Shown here one piece after another: positions 31,733 to 43,385 of a DNA stretch of 64,000 bases (position 1 is its first letter; each line of letters starts with the position of its first letter). Under the pieces are notes generated by a model. It was not told where the DNA came from, ran no database searches, and was given only the letters and a program-made list of their open reading frames with translations. Source of the DNA: Agrostemma githago. Taxonomy: Eukaryota > Streptophyta > Magnoliopsida > Caryophyllales > Caryophyllaceae. The position numbers and the translations under genes are program-made. The stretch lies in the NCBI GenBank assembly GCA_958450325.1, contig OY288248.1:46080005-46144004 (forward strand), given 5' to 3'.

Positions 31733-34700
31733 ATTGAGGCTTGGACAAGGCGAAAGTCAGAGTAGCTACCAGGCCAATCGAGGATTACGACCTGGCAGCC
31801 TTCCGGTCGGGTCGTTTATAGTCCATTAGACTTGCGTGAAGGGCTCGCCAGCCATAAGCAGAGGGTCATACCTGTCCTGATGATGATAGCTCCGTGGGGA
31901 GTCGAACTTGCCTTTGAAGTCATAGGTGTATCCGCATGCCGACACATCACACTTTGGATGTAGCATTCAAGGAGAAACACCGACTCACGCTGGGGAGTAG
32001 AGTAGTTGCATGGGACTTGCTTCTGAAGTCGTGGGTGTACCCGTATGCCGACACATGATAACTTGCATGTAGCATTCCAGGAGAAACACTGCCTTTGATG
32101 TTCCGTTGGGAAGCACTAGCTGGTACCTGAAATGTTAGATACATAGGCAAAAGTAGCAGGCATAGCAGATAGCAAGATAGCACATAGGAAATGCAATTAG
32201 CATCTATAGACTGACTTGCGCTGGGGAAAATGGTTTTTGCTTCATTTTGAAATCGAAGTCCTGAAAGCAACTCACGTGCTAGGAGATAGGTTTTCAAAAT
32301 TGAAAGAGGTAGAAAAGAAATTTGCAGTTTAAATAGACAGAAATTTGACCTTGTCGAAAAGGATTTTATCAAATGGCTAAGTTTTGCAAATTTCAAAGCA
32401 AGAATTTTGAAGTGAAAATTTGAGGAGGGAGGTACTGACAGACTCGACTCTGGACGTGACAGGACGACGAGTTGACAGACACGACTTGGACTCTCGAGGG
32501 GTTGGACTGTGACTCGGTAGGGGGGTGGGCCACCTAAGATGACAAGACTCTTAAGCTGCGCTATTCCGTAGCCTAGGCGAGTGGCAACACGGTCGAACAT
32601 CGGAATGGGAAGGATGTGCTATAGAGTGGCTGCAGTAGTCTGTAACGAGACTGTAACGACAGGACTTAGTAGTAGCAATGTTATAGTCTGGTGCTCTTTT
32701 GGATCTTTGGTTTTGGGGTATAGTCCCAAAATGGGTGTTGCTTCGAGTCCCTGACGGATTCTCGTCTTTGACTGAGCCGAGTACTAGGACACACTATAGA
32801 AAGGTGGCTAGATTTTTGAAAGTATTTGGATTATGTGGGTGGATGGAGAACTTCTGTCTAAGAGAAGCCCCCAGGACGACAAAGCTAACTGTTGAGAACA
32901 TGACAGTGTCGTGATAGGAATGATGGTGCTTTCTGAATTTGTTGTCAATGTGGGTGGTTGTGCCTTTGTTGAAAGGCTGCCTACGTATTCACGTGTAGTG
33001 AAATCAAATCAAGCTGTAGTTCAGTGGATTGGAAGATATATTATGGTGCCTAGTTTATTAGGGCTTTGTGTGTAACTAGCCATAGCGATGGTGTAGGCTA
33101 GGTGCATTCCCAATGATGTCTTGATCAAAGGGCTAGAACAGTTAGGATGTTGATCCTGTGACTGTGAGCGTTCCCCGGGGTAGCCCCTAGAGGTGATGTG
33201 AACTATTTGGGCATGTTCTATGCCGACCGCAGGTTGAGTTCCCGTGTTTGGGGTTGGTAACTGGTTTGGATGTTTTTGGATATGTGGTGCCAGGTAGAAA
33301 GTGGCTTTGATGTTTTGAAATCTGGAGCTCGATTTTGTGGAGCTAAGGCTTCGAGGGTAAGGTATTGCAATGTGGTAGGAAATGGGAAAGTCGAGTAAAA
33401 ATGACTCGGACTTCGAACGGGGTAGGTTTAATAATGCGGGATCTGATTTCCATGTCTGGCCCTAATGGTTAGGGGTATCCTATGGAGCTTGAATCCTCAA
33501 TATTCCGGGCTGTCTCTTAGCCTAAGTCTCGGGAAGGTCTTGAAGGTTGTAATGTGGGAAGGCTAAGTGTGGTGTTAGCTAACCAGCTTGATTGTCTCTC
33601 CCCTTTTTGATGGTATAGGTATCGATAATTTTTGAATTGACTGTACCCCGGTCAAGGAGCTTTCACTTGAGTTGACCGTTAAACGTGGTCATGGGTTTTT
33701 TGAATTTTTTTTTTGGTTGACCTCTCAGCCCCGGTCATGGGATCCTTCACTCAATTTGACTGTGTCCCAGTCAAGGGATTGATCGTATCTGGTCGAGGGA
33801 TGTTGAGAGTTCTTTTTTGGTCATGGCCAGCTCTTTTGTTTCGGCCTTTTGCTTTTTTCTTTGGACTTCTGTTTTTTGTCCAGTTTTTTTTTTCACGGCT
33901 ATCCCTCCCTTTGATGTTGTGGGTGGATATGGGGGTGGGCCCATCGGTTGGATTAGGCTTGTGGAGCTAAACCTTTGTAAGGTATAAGCCTAGTTGGTGA
34001 GTGCAACTCGCGGTGGAGTACTCTACGGTAAGCATGGTGATTTGGATCTCGGTATTGTCATCATAATTCCGAGCAGGCTTAGTGGGAGCATCGTCCCGAG
34101 TTGGGTATTTTTGGCATCAAGCCTATAGAGTCACGATGCTTTTTTTTTTTGCTTCTGGTCAGACTAACGCCTAAGGTAGGGATTGATCAGTCTTATTGGA
34201 GGGGTGTTTATTGTGGAAAATGGGCTTGCCTTCCGTCTTGAACCCAAACTAGGAGACTACCTAGATTTGTCATAGGATTCGATACTGCTCCTACTACGGG
34301 TAGTTATGTGGCTGTCTATGCCGGACATGGAACAGGTAAGGGAAAACATGGGTCTCAGTTCCTGCAGTCATTATAGATGTGCCTATAATAGTCACGTGCA
34401 TGTGCTCACAATGTATGATGGTGTTCATCATGTTCTCGGAAACACATAAGGGAAGCATATATGAGAAATAGAAAAGCTGATTTTATTGAATTTTGAAAAG
34501 AGAACAGAATACAGTTGACTCTGACTCTGACTTTGAAAGGAGGATGTAGGATATCCTAGACTCGGACTCAGACTTAGACTCGAATCGAATCCGGACTTTC
34601 GGATACTTGGTTGGTTGTTTCTTTTTTTGGTAAGGTCCTTGATTGGAAGAAACGACAGGTGCCACGACTCGCCTAAACTCGACTTTGCGCAAATGCAAGA

Positions 34701-36715
34701 GAGCGAGTCAAACTAGACATGGCCCGGGGTGACGGGTCGACAAAGACTCTTGGACCGAGATACTCGAACGTTGACCTAGACGAGGTAACAACCCTGGCTT
34801 GGACTCGACGATGAGACTCAAGCTGCACGAGGGTAAGTCCGAAAATGGGGCGACCGTGTTTGACCGCGTCACATGTTTGAATTAACCGTGGCGACCTAAA
34901 CCTTTAGGAGACTCGGGTGTTCGTAGCATAGGTACGACTCGAAGAAGACATCATAAGGACGCCGATGTATGATGAATGTAAGGTACCCCTTAAGGTGACT
35001 GTGGTCGAATGCTCGGGTGGAGGACAACCCCCAAGTGAGACTGAAAACTCTAATAGGACTCAGATGGTGCGGCATCTGAATGACTCGAAAGTGACACACG
35101 TGAGACACCACGTGTAGGACATGACCCTTAGAGAAACCGTGATTGATCGCTCCGCTGAAGGGTAGCCCCCGAGTGGGATTGAAGATTTTGCCAAGACTCG
35201 AGTGTCGGACGAGTGACCCTTTAGATGTAAGGACCACAAACCTTTAGCTACAGGGCTATGCCTTGTAAAAGGTTGACTCGGCCTCGAGGGAAGGCAGACG
35301 GGGTAAGGGAAGAAACTCGCGATGTAAGATCGGCAGAGTTTCGACGCTAGAGACCCTTGACCTGACTTGAATAAGGATAGACCCTGTGATTAGGGTAGAC
35401 CCTTAAGTTAAAGGACTTGAATTGGGATGACTCGACTAACGGATTGAAAGACGGGCAAAATTCTCCTAGAAAAGGTCGTGGGGACCGTCCTGTCGAAGGG
35501 AAAGATCGCGTGTGACTTTCTAGTTAGGACTCGAGTGTTTACGAACCTTCCACTTACAAGTGTATGACTCGTGTTGGTTGGTTATGCCTTTAGGATAAGG
35601 CGGACTAGGATGGGGAAGAAACCCGTGATGTAGGATCGACGGAGTTTCGACGCTACAGACCTTCGACAAATTATGAAAAGACCCGACACACAGATTATGG
35701 TAGGTCTTATAAGAAGGAAGGTTTTTGAAAAATGATTGAATTTCGAAAATTGAGAAGATGGTCCCGAAATTGGTAATGGGCCAATAGGACTGGGCACTTT
35801 GAAATGTTAGAATGGTTGCGAGTAATTTCGCGTTTTGAAAATTGAGAAGGCGATCCCGTCTTTTGAATTTGGCAGCAAGCCGACAGGGCCGAGTTTTTTT
35901 TTTGATAAGTTGAATATTTGGAATTTTGAAAATTTGAATATCCAAAATAAATTTCCGAAAATTTGAAAATCGAAAATAAGATCCCGAAGATTTGAAAATC
36001 GAAAACGACATCTCGGAGATTTGAAAATCGAGAATCGCATCTCGGGGATTTGAAAAAAAAAAATCAAAATGGAATTTTGAAATTTGAAAATCGAAATGGA
36101 ATTTGAAAATTCGAAAATCGAATGGTGGATCAGAAATTCGAATTTTGAAATGGACAGCATGCCGGCTAGAAAATAGGCTATTTTGAGTCAAATCGTAAGT
36201 CTAAATTTCGGCTGCATTCTGAATTTTGAAAATTGGATATTTTGAAAAGACGGGTCCCGAAACAGACAGTATTTTGGGTTTTTCAAAATTTGGTATTTTT
36301 TGGAAAGATGCATTTTTGAAATGACTGTTTTTGAAAAAAATGACACGGAAACCAAGTAGCACGTAGTCAAGCAAGCATTACAACGACGCTTATGTATGCT
36401 TTACACTAAGTCTCGGTCGGTCAAAATAGGGTCTATACCAACAACGATGGCATTCTCGTGAATCGGGACGGACTTCCTAAGCCGATTTGGTCTTAGGACA
36501 TGCCGCAAAACCCAGACGAGTTCCGCCATCGAAGTCTTTAGCGCACCCATGTAGGAATGCACCGTGGTATAGTGGGACGTCGGTCACAAGTAACCGGCCC
36601 GGGCAAAATTTGGGTTATGCATGAATCATTAAACTAATGCGCGCACACTAATATACGAACGATTTTTCTTCGAGTCTCACCCTAGGAACCCCGATGACAT
36701 GTGGTACATCAGGTA
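31733..36715 (-). other. Non-coding interior of LARD-1
   Basis: No coding motif is seen. 33600-33800 holds repeated TTGACC/GGTCA segments ('ccccggtcaaggag', 'ccccggtcatggga', 'cccagtcaaggga') at ~60-bp spacing. 35935-36130 has tandem ~30-bp units of the type GATTTGAAAATCGAGAATCG. 34700-35500 is comparatively GC-rich with many 'gactcg' segments. Long minus-strand frames (32600-31947, 36191-35520) look like low-complexity repeats, not proteins. Confidence 0.7.
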
Positions 36716-36733
36716 TCCCCAGCGGAGTCGCCA
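36716..36733 (-). promoter_or_regulatory. Primer binding site of LARD-1 (tRNA-Arg type)
   Basis: The minus strand reads TGGCGACTCCGCTGGGGA, three bases inside the 5' LTR. It is complementary to the 3' end of a plant tRNA-Arg, the primer used by Ogre-type elements. Confidence 0.88.
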
Positions 36734-36736
36734 AAT

Positions 36737-39329
36737 TGTGGACATGACGTAGGTCCACCCCGACGCGGCCACGCGCGGGTTTGGGTAGGCGAATGAATCT
36801 CGTGGTGAGATTGTTCTCGGGTTCGAAATTTAAGTCAAAATGGAGTCGCCACCGAATTTTGTGGTTATTCGGAACCATACGAGCCCACTCTATGTCGTAA
36901 TGGGCTATACACAAAGTACGGCCCACTTCGATTTCAGAGTTTATTGGGCTCGTCCCTTTGCATTGCAATATCGATACCGTTTAAACCGGCTTTCGTATAT
37001 AGAACGACTCTCGTGTGCCAATGGTTTCGGGCATCCGGAAACCAAGGTTCTGAGTAAGGGGTGAGGGTACGTGTTGGGAAGCCCACTAAGGACACCCAAC
37101 CCCGCCCGCACATGGCGGCCTCTACTAAGACATCGTTCGTGTTCATGTGCGCGCGCTAGTAAAACGATTAAATGATATGCAAACAACGTTTTCGGCTAAG
37201 CATGCGAATTAAATGTGAGCTACGTCATTTTAATGCATCTTGATTAACGTCAAAGTGATTTAGCATGCGATGTTCATTTAAATAAATAAATGGCAAACAT
37301 CAAATAATAGAAAACTCGTAAATAAATTACAAATTATACGGGCGGAATACAACCCGGAATTCACAATACAACGAGCAATAAAATAGAATAATTGAATTAT
37401 AAGCAGCAAATGTTAACTAGAAACGGACCCGTATATAATAAATTATAAACTAGACCGTAAGTTGTGCAAACGGACGAACTTCGATTAAATACACATTATA
37501 TTGTGTATTAAACGGAGGACGAAGATATGGAACCTAGACGTGGTGCTAGCCCGATCCCGAATCTCGATGCCTTGTCCCGACTTATCACATTGAGGAATAG
37601 AGTCTAAATTAATCATGTGTCGGATACGACTAAAGAGTCGTCGACACAAGATTAATAGTGCGAGACCGTCGATCAAAGTCGTTTTAAGTGATATGATATG
37701 CATGAGTTTTGAAAAATAGGATCACGTGATTGACTTTACACGCGTTGACTAAAAGTCGTAAAAAAAAGACGAGCCTCAAAATGTGGAAACATGTCGTGAA
37801 AGTCGCCTATTAATGTAAGAATCGAAGAGGATAGAAAGGCGAGAAAACAAGAAAGAGGAGCTCGGCCAATCAGGCCTCCCCGCGAGTCGCCTGACCGGCG
37901 CGCGACTCGCATGGGGGTCTGGCCGCCTTTTTTATTTGTTTGAATTCGATAATTGACCGAGTTAAATAAAAATATTGCATTATTTAAATTCAACTCGGTT
38001 CTCGATGTCATAAACGTGTATTATACGATTATGAGACCGTTATCGGGATTTTATGAAATATGCTATTATGTGAATGAAAATTTTGATTAGTGACGAAATT
38101 ATAGTCCTCCGCGTCACGACATCGATACTAATCCTAAAGGATTATGTGATGTCGGTATTTGCCTCAACGGATCTCGTACTAATCTTAGAAATGGAGTCTT
38201 ACGCGTTCAACTATGAGCAATCACGATCGCGTTATGCCCTTGAGTACATTGGGGCGGCGCTCCTCGAAAGGGTGCCACCTCCGTCGTGACTCGTAAAGGG
38301 ATTAAACGGACTTTGGATGATCGTCGTAGTCAAACGTGTTAAGATCCGAATTTTAATATTATATAAATATATATATATATATATACAAGGTATTAATACG
38401 TTAATGACGATAATTAAATGTTAGAGGTTAGATACAATAAATAACAAGAGTGTTAGATTAGAGAGTTAGTATACATAAAAATAAAAGTTAGTAACGGAAT
38501 TAAAATGTTAGTGTTAGTATAATAATAATAATACATAATATATATATAAAAACGTTAAAAAGAGAAGGGAGAAAAAGAAACGGGGTTTGATGACACCCTC
38601 AACCTACATGCTTAAATGGCCTCGGAAACGAACTCGTAGTAGCGACGGGAGCGCGGGAGTGTCGAGATATGTAGGGTGAGTTATGGTGTGTGTCTTTGAC
38701 GAGTTTTGATCTCGGGATTTTGAATATGTATGTGTGTGTGTATATATGCCGCCGGTTTTTCGAGGGCAAATGGCTCGGGTTTTTTGTATGGTTTTGCTTG
38801 GGGTTGTAGTGTAGAGTGTTTAGGTAGATTAGGGTAGAAAATGTAGGGTAAATGAGGGTTGCCAAGGCCCTTCAAAACTGAAAATGCAAAGGGGTTAGGG
38901 GGAGTATTTATAGACTTGATCAAGTGAATCAAGTGAATCGAGTCATTTTAGGAAGAAGTTGATTCTTGTGGATTTGATTTGCTTTTTGAATTCTGATTTT
39001 GTGCGCCAGTTTTCGAGAATGAAGTTGGCTAATTTTGTGAGACGATTTCGTCTTTGACCGGGTTTTGACCCGGTCGCTAAAAGACGGGATTTATTTCCGG
39101 TGACGGTTTTGACCCAAATTAAATTAGTCTCATTTTATTGGAAACGGCCCACTGGGCCTGGATTTGAGGTCGGTTTTGAGAGATTTGCACTCTGCTAAAT
39201 GCCCACGTCGGATACTATTGATTCCGAGTCCGTATTCGAGCGTATTAAGTCACGTTTACGTCCGATCATCATCGGGTGTTTTGTCGGGAACTGCTATAGA
39301 CACTAGCAGGCAAAATGCGGGTGTCTACA
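36737..39329 (-). repeat. 5' LTR of LARD-1 (2593 bp)
   Basis: A near-identical partner of 29110-31718. On the minus strand it starts TGTAGACACCCGCATTTTGC and ends CGTCATGTCCACA. The ATAGG duplication is at 39330-39334. Confidence 0.93.
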
Positions 39330-40440
39330 ATAGGGTATAAACACTTTTTATTGCGTTCTACGCTTTTTCGTCTAGAAATTTGGTTATACAAGAATACATT
39401 AATGGGTAAAAAAATTGTTTGATAAAATAACGACTATCTCATTAAATATGAAAGATAATCATCTAAATACACTTTATTATTCATTTATTACTTCCGAAAA
39501 ACATTACATTATACACCATGTAACTAATTTAAGAGTGTATCTATCAGGTTATAGATTAATTATCCTGGTGTAATTTTTTAACTATTTATGTTGTCTTGTA
39601 TGACTACAATATTCAACTTTTGTGTAATAATGGGTTGACATTTTTTTTAGGATCGACGGTTTCATGTTTAGGGTTTAAAGCGGGTTTAGGTTGAGGCCGG
39701 TACCTAACCCGGCATGAGTATTTATTTTTTCGGATAAAGGTCTAACATTAGAGACTGGGAATATCTTGTTGCATGAAATTACGTAAAGTAGCAAAGTCCA
39801 AAATACGGATTTTTTCAGTAGGAAATTGTATATTATATTGGAATGTTGTATTTGCATGAAGCATTTCATTTTGATGGAAAAAACGAACTCTAAAAGGAGT
39901 AAAAAATAGCCAACTTGTTAGTAGTGCTAAGTGGTGGCTTCAGAGGGAAGTCAAGGATTGGGGGGGGGGGGGGGGAGATGAAACAGAGAGCAACAAAAAT
40001 AATGGTGTGAAGTGTTGGTGATTTGAGTTAATCACTGTTTCATTTGGGGTAGTCGGGATAATGGTGTGAAGGGTTGGTGATTTGAGTTAATCACTGTTTC
40101 ATTTGGTGTAGTCGGGGTTTAGTTACAAAGAAGGGCAAACTTGGCTTTAGCTGTACGACGAGTCGGGAGTGCGAGTGCACACTTGTCTAAGCCTAAAATG
40201 AGCTTGCGGTTTGTATGAATGATCAAGTGAATGTATTTGTACATGTCCATTGGAGGTACACATACAATCTCGTGAAACCGACGTGTGTGCTCTCCTATAC
40301 GGTCCGTTATGTGTTGGTGATGGCTAATTTGCAACTACTTTCTTATCCATTATTTGACATGGAATAATTGTAGTGTGGCAGTTTTTGCCTTGGAATGGCA
40401 CTGTCATCTATTTTGCTTGAAGGCAGACACATTTTCATTT
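39330..40440. other. Unassigned AT-rich segment with G16 tract and 59-bp duplication
   Basis: No gene recognised. A run of 16 G is at 39960-39975. A 59-bp segment ('ataatggtgtgaag ... gtagtcggg') is duplicated in tandem at ~39999-40057 and ~40058-40116, with two or three differences. Confidence 0.6.
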
Positions 40441-40910
40441 GAGGAGAGGGCTGTGATTTTTGGCAACTGGCCTTGGTAGTTCATATGAGACTAAAGGAAA
40501 ATATAGAGAAATTCGATCACATTTTCTCTCCTCTTTTTTGTGGAGAGATGACTCTCCTTCATAAGTTACTACTCGAAATTCTAAGTGTCAGAATTAGAGT
40601 GTGATTCTTGTAGTCTTATCCCACAAGGAAATCGTGTAACCTGAGGCACTATAGGGTCTATTATTCTTGAAGGAAAGTGATTCCATTAACGATTCTACAT
40701 AGATATCCAAGTTACTTTTTCTTTTTCGTTGTTCCGGTTTTGTATTTCTTGTAGATTTCGATCATGATGGTGTCTCCCAAGTTCCGAAGTTCCAACATGA
40801 AGTCATCACGTTATTTGGTAAAAATAACAGGGTAGTCATGGCCCTTTATCTGATTGGTATCCAAAGGCTATTATGTGTTCTCACTGTTCTCACCTAGTGT
40901 TCGTTCCTAA
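40441..40910 (+). mobile_element. Possible Ty1/copia remnant (LTR end, leader, gag start)
   Basis: The leader-like stretch 'tcgttgttccggttttg' is followed near 40764 by 'ATGGTGTCTCCCAAGTTC'. With frame changes this gives 'SPKFEVP' and then 'ITLFGKNN', reminiscent of the start of copia gag proteins (K-F-x-G-x-N). The similarity is weak, and no primer site, LTR pair or pol motif supports it. Confidence 0.25.
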
Positions 40911-40939
40911 AGGATACTAAATCTACACATACACACACA

Positions 40940-41850
40940 CAGGTGAGATCTGGTGTCAAACACCAACTTTGATGTAAACATCCTGACAATCTGGACCGTT
41001 GATCTAATCTTGATCAATGGCTTGGATTAATTCTCAAACAATCACAAAACCCCCACAAAACCTCTCCCTTACATCTCTTTTCTCTCTCCTCTCTTTCTTG
41101 ATCAATGAACGTAACATATATTAAATTTTTCTCCCAAAATTGAACTCCCAAAATTGAATATCCCTAACCTTCACTCAATTGTAAGATTGCCAAATTATCC
41201 GAAAAATTGCTCAATCGTAAGTTCATATTGCTCAATCATAAGATTAAATTTTAAATTACTTCACCGAATCGTTTTTACTGTTAAAATTCATTCAATTTTT
41301 CAGAAATTTTGACCAATTAGTTTTTTATTAAATAACAATTCGTTTTGTAGAAAACTCGTAATGATGAACATGAATTCCACCGAACATGAACATCATCTAA
41401 ATCAAGTTCATATTGTTGATGAACGTGAAGGTAACATCATGATTAATTTGATGAAAATTCCTTTTTCATGTTTGAGGTGTAATTTATTTTTGAATTCTCT
41501 AATCAAATTAAGGTAACATCATGATTAATTTTTCAGAATTCTTTATTATGAACATCAATTTCAACATAGAAGATGTGAATCAACTTGAAGGTAATCTCAA
41601 AATTTTAGAGTACTTGAATTTATACTTTGGAGTACTTGAATATGTATGTTGGAGTACTTGAATACATATGTTGGAGTAACTGAATTGAAATGTTAAAATA
41701 GGTACTTGAATTTCATAATTTTAGAGTACTTGAATTTATACGTTGGAGTACTTGAATATGTATGTTGGAGTACTTCAATTTATACCTTGGAGTAACTGAA
41801 TTAGAATGTTAAACTAGGTTAATCTATTTGGAATAATCTGTATATATTAT
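40940..41850 (+). mobile_element. Possible second FAR1-type MULE fragment (terminus, first exons, subterminal repeats)
   Basis: 40943-41035 ('gatctggtgtcaaacaccaa', then 'tctggaccgttgatctaatc') looks like a MULE terminal region. At 41371 and ~41550 two short reading frames (starting MNMNSTEHEHHLNQV and MNINFNIEDVNQLE) each end in GAAG|GTAA, like small first exons. From ~41610 to 41815, 'GAGTACTTGAATTTATAC' type units repeat every ~23 bp in two larger blocks. No transposase domain is present. Confidence 0.3.
41608..41815. repeat. Tandem ~23-bp GAGTACTTGAAT repeats
   Basis: About nine units of GGAGTACTTGAATATGTATG and variants, arranged as two similar blocks separated by 'gttaaaataggtacttgaatttcat'. 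Confidence 0.85.
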
Positions 41851-42365
41851 TAAAAGTTAAAAAAAAGTGTGGACAAAGTTAAGAGATAATATATGCGATT
41901 ATCCTAAGTTTGTATAGAGTAGCAACTTGGTTGTTTGTCTATATGGGGCAGGAGTGAATATCTCTTGTTAATCCTTCTCGGTATAATAGATACATGTTTA
42001 TACAGATTGAGCGGTAAAATAAGGGTACTAGTATAGCTCCATTACATAGTGTATTGACTTTTGTGGTGTAAAGTCTCGATTTATGGGGATTTGATACACA
42101 CACGGTCATTCTTTAAGGGAGAAATTTGGATTTTTCCTCATCATTTATGACATGATTTATGTCAGTTTTTTTGTCTCATTGTTGGTCGCCTCGAGTTTGT
42201 GGGGGCAAGTTTAATGGGATATTTTGCAAGTATATTTATAAAAGTTATTGATTGATAATATGTATGATGTATATCATGTGAATATGTTAGTGGACGTATG
42301 AATTATGTTAATCAATTGGCTGATGATTTTTGTTTCGGTTCGAAAACAATCAACTCCAAATCGGG
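41851..42365. other. No recognised feature
   Basis: AT-rich sequence. 'gtttgtgggggcaagttt' near 42196 could be a polypurine tract of an eroded LTR element, but nothing else supports that. Confidence 0.4.
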
Positions 42366-42662
42366 TTTGGATCTAAATCGATTCTTCTCTTGATTATTTT
42401 TAATCCTCGCGTCTGACTTCTTTCTCTTCTAGGGTCGGACCTTCCTGGCGGATAGGTTTGCTCGTTCCTGTAAAGGAAGCAAACAGGGCCTCGGGGGTGT
42501 CCGAGGGAATCCTCTCCGATGCCTAAGTCAGTATGTGAAATGCGCTTGAAAAACCTTGTTCGTGAGGAACAAGGTGACGTTCTTTAGAAAGAGATTTTAG
42601 TGAGAGAAATTTCATTACCTCTTAATGAACGAATATAGAGAGGTATTTATAGGTTTCCATAA

Positions 42663-42698
<36 letters not shown>

Positions 42699-43180
42699 GG
42701 CACGTGCTTCACGCGTGCCCCTTACCTTAGGCGGGAATCATGAGGGTCGGTGGGAGCACCCCCAAGGTCGGAACGACCGGGGATCAGCGACCTCCTGGAG
42801 GGAGTGCACAGGGGCTCGGCCAGTCCGACCGGTGGTCGGGCCTCAGGGCCGAGCCAAGGTTCAAGGGGCTGGTCCTTTCCAACGACGTGCTCCTGGGGGT
42901 CGGCCGGACGGATCCGGCCTAATGCCCTGGCGCCGGTCTCGTTGCCGGCCTAGGCCTCTTCATAGATGGGTCGAACCTGGGTCTCTGCCTAGCGGGCGAC
43001 TCCCAGCAGGTGGCTGACTCCATTAATTGCCCCTCGGTAGCTGGGAGGAGCAGGGGTCCTACCGGCTGTTGATGCTCGGCTGCTCAGGTGGGAAGCTGCC
43101 CCATCGTCTTACTCGCATTAAATGTTGTGCACATTCTCTAGGTGGGTTGTCTTAGATATGTGGGGTAAACGAAGCATCAG
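42366..43180 (-). repeat. Probable LTR fragment of a Tat-lineage retrotransposon
   Basis: On the minus strand a TATA box (CCTATAAATACC, about 42644-42655) is followed by 'ACTGACTTAGGCATCGGAGA' and 'GGACACCCCCGAGG' (42532-42493). I recall these from R-U5 of plant Tat-type elements. Upstream on the same strand (42700-43100) is GC-rich U3-like sequence. No partner LTR, primer site or coding region is found, so a solo or truncated LTR is likely. Confidence 0.45.
42665..42694. repeat. (GA)n microsatellite
   Basis: An uninterrupted run of GA dinucleotides, about 15 units, within the putative LTR. Confidence 0.95.
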
Positions 43181-43307
43181 AATATCCATCCCCATGATGA
43201 TTACTTTTCCAGCAAATCCTTCGAGACCTGCGATTCAATGACACTTGGCACATATCTCAGGGATGGTTGGGACTTCATTAACTGCCCTGCTCCTCTCTTC
43301 TCTTGGC

Positions 43308-43315
43308 TATAAAAG
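43308..43315 (+). promoter_or_regulatory. TATA box upstream of the truncated unknown ORF
   Basis: TATAAAAG lies 70 bp before the ATG at 43386, followed by a C/T-rich leader. This spacing suits a plant core promoter. Confidence 0.55.
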
Positions 43316-43385
43316 GGAGAATCATTTTCCCAAGTCCTTCCAACTTTCTGAAAACATTTCCGTTGTTTCGTTATTTCCAGCAGCA

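Larger units (their letters stand above)
29110..39329 (-). mobile_element. LARD-1: large non-coding LTR retrotransposon with Ogre/Tat-type primer site, TSD ATAGG
   Basis: LTRs at 29110-31718 and 36737-39329 are flanked by ATAGG (29105-29109; 39330-39334). The primer site on the minus strand (36733-36716) sets the orientation, so the right LTR is the 5' LTR. The internal 5.0 kb has no gag or pol motif in any frame. The LTRs differ at roughly 1-2% by eye. Large LTRs with a non-coding interior fit a LARD. The LTR start TGTAGACACCCGCATTTTGC and the tRNA-Arg primer suggest mobilisation by a Tat/Ogre-lineage partner (inference). Confidence 0.92.

Noticed and set aside
31947..32600. 217-codon minus frame in LARD-1
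   Set aside because: No family signature; the interior is otherwise non-coding and the frame is low-complexity.
35520..36191. 223-codon minus frame with FDFQISKFHFDF-type repeats
   Set aside because: Produced by the GATTTGAAAATCG tandem repeat.
36738..37146. Conserved short frames at both ends of LARD-1
   Set aside because: They are LTR sequence present twice; conservation reflects LTR duplication at insertion.
40943..41035. Complete MULE or Helitron
   Set aside because: Only one terminus-like end is visible; no matching inverted end, CTRR hairpin or target duplication found.
42625..43017. 130-codon plus frame starting in the (GA)n run
   Set aside because: It begins in a microsatellite (RERERE) and continues through GC-rich LTR-like sequence; no domain.
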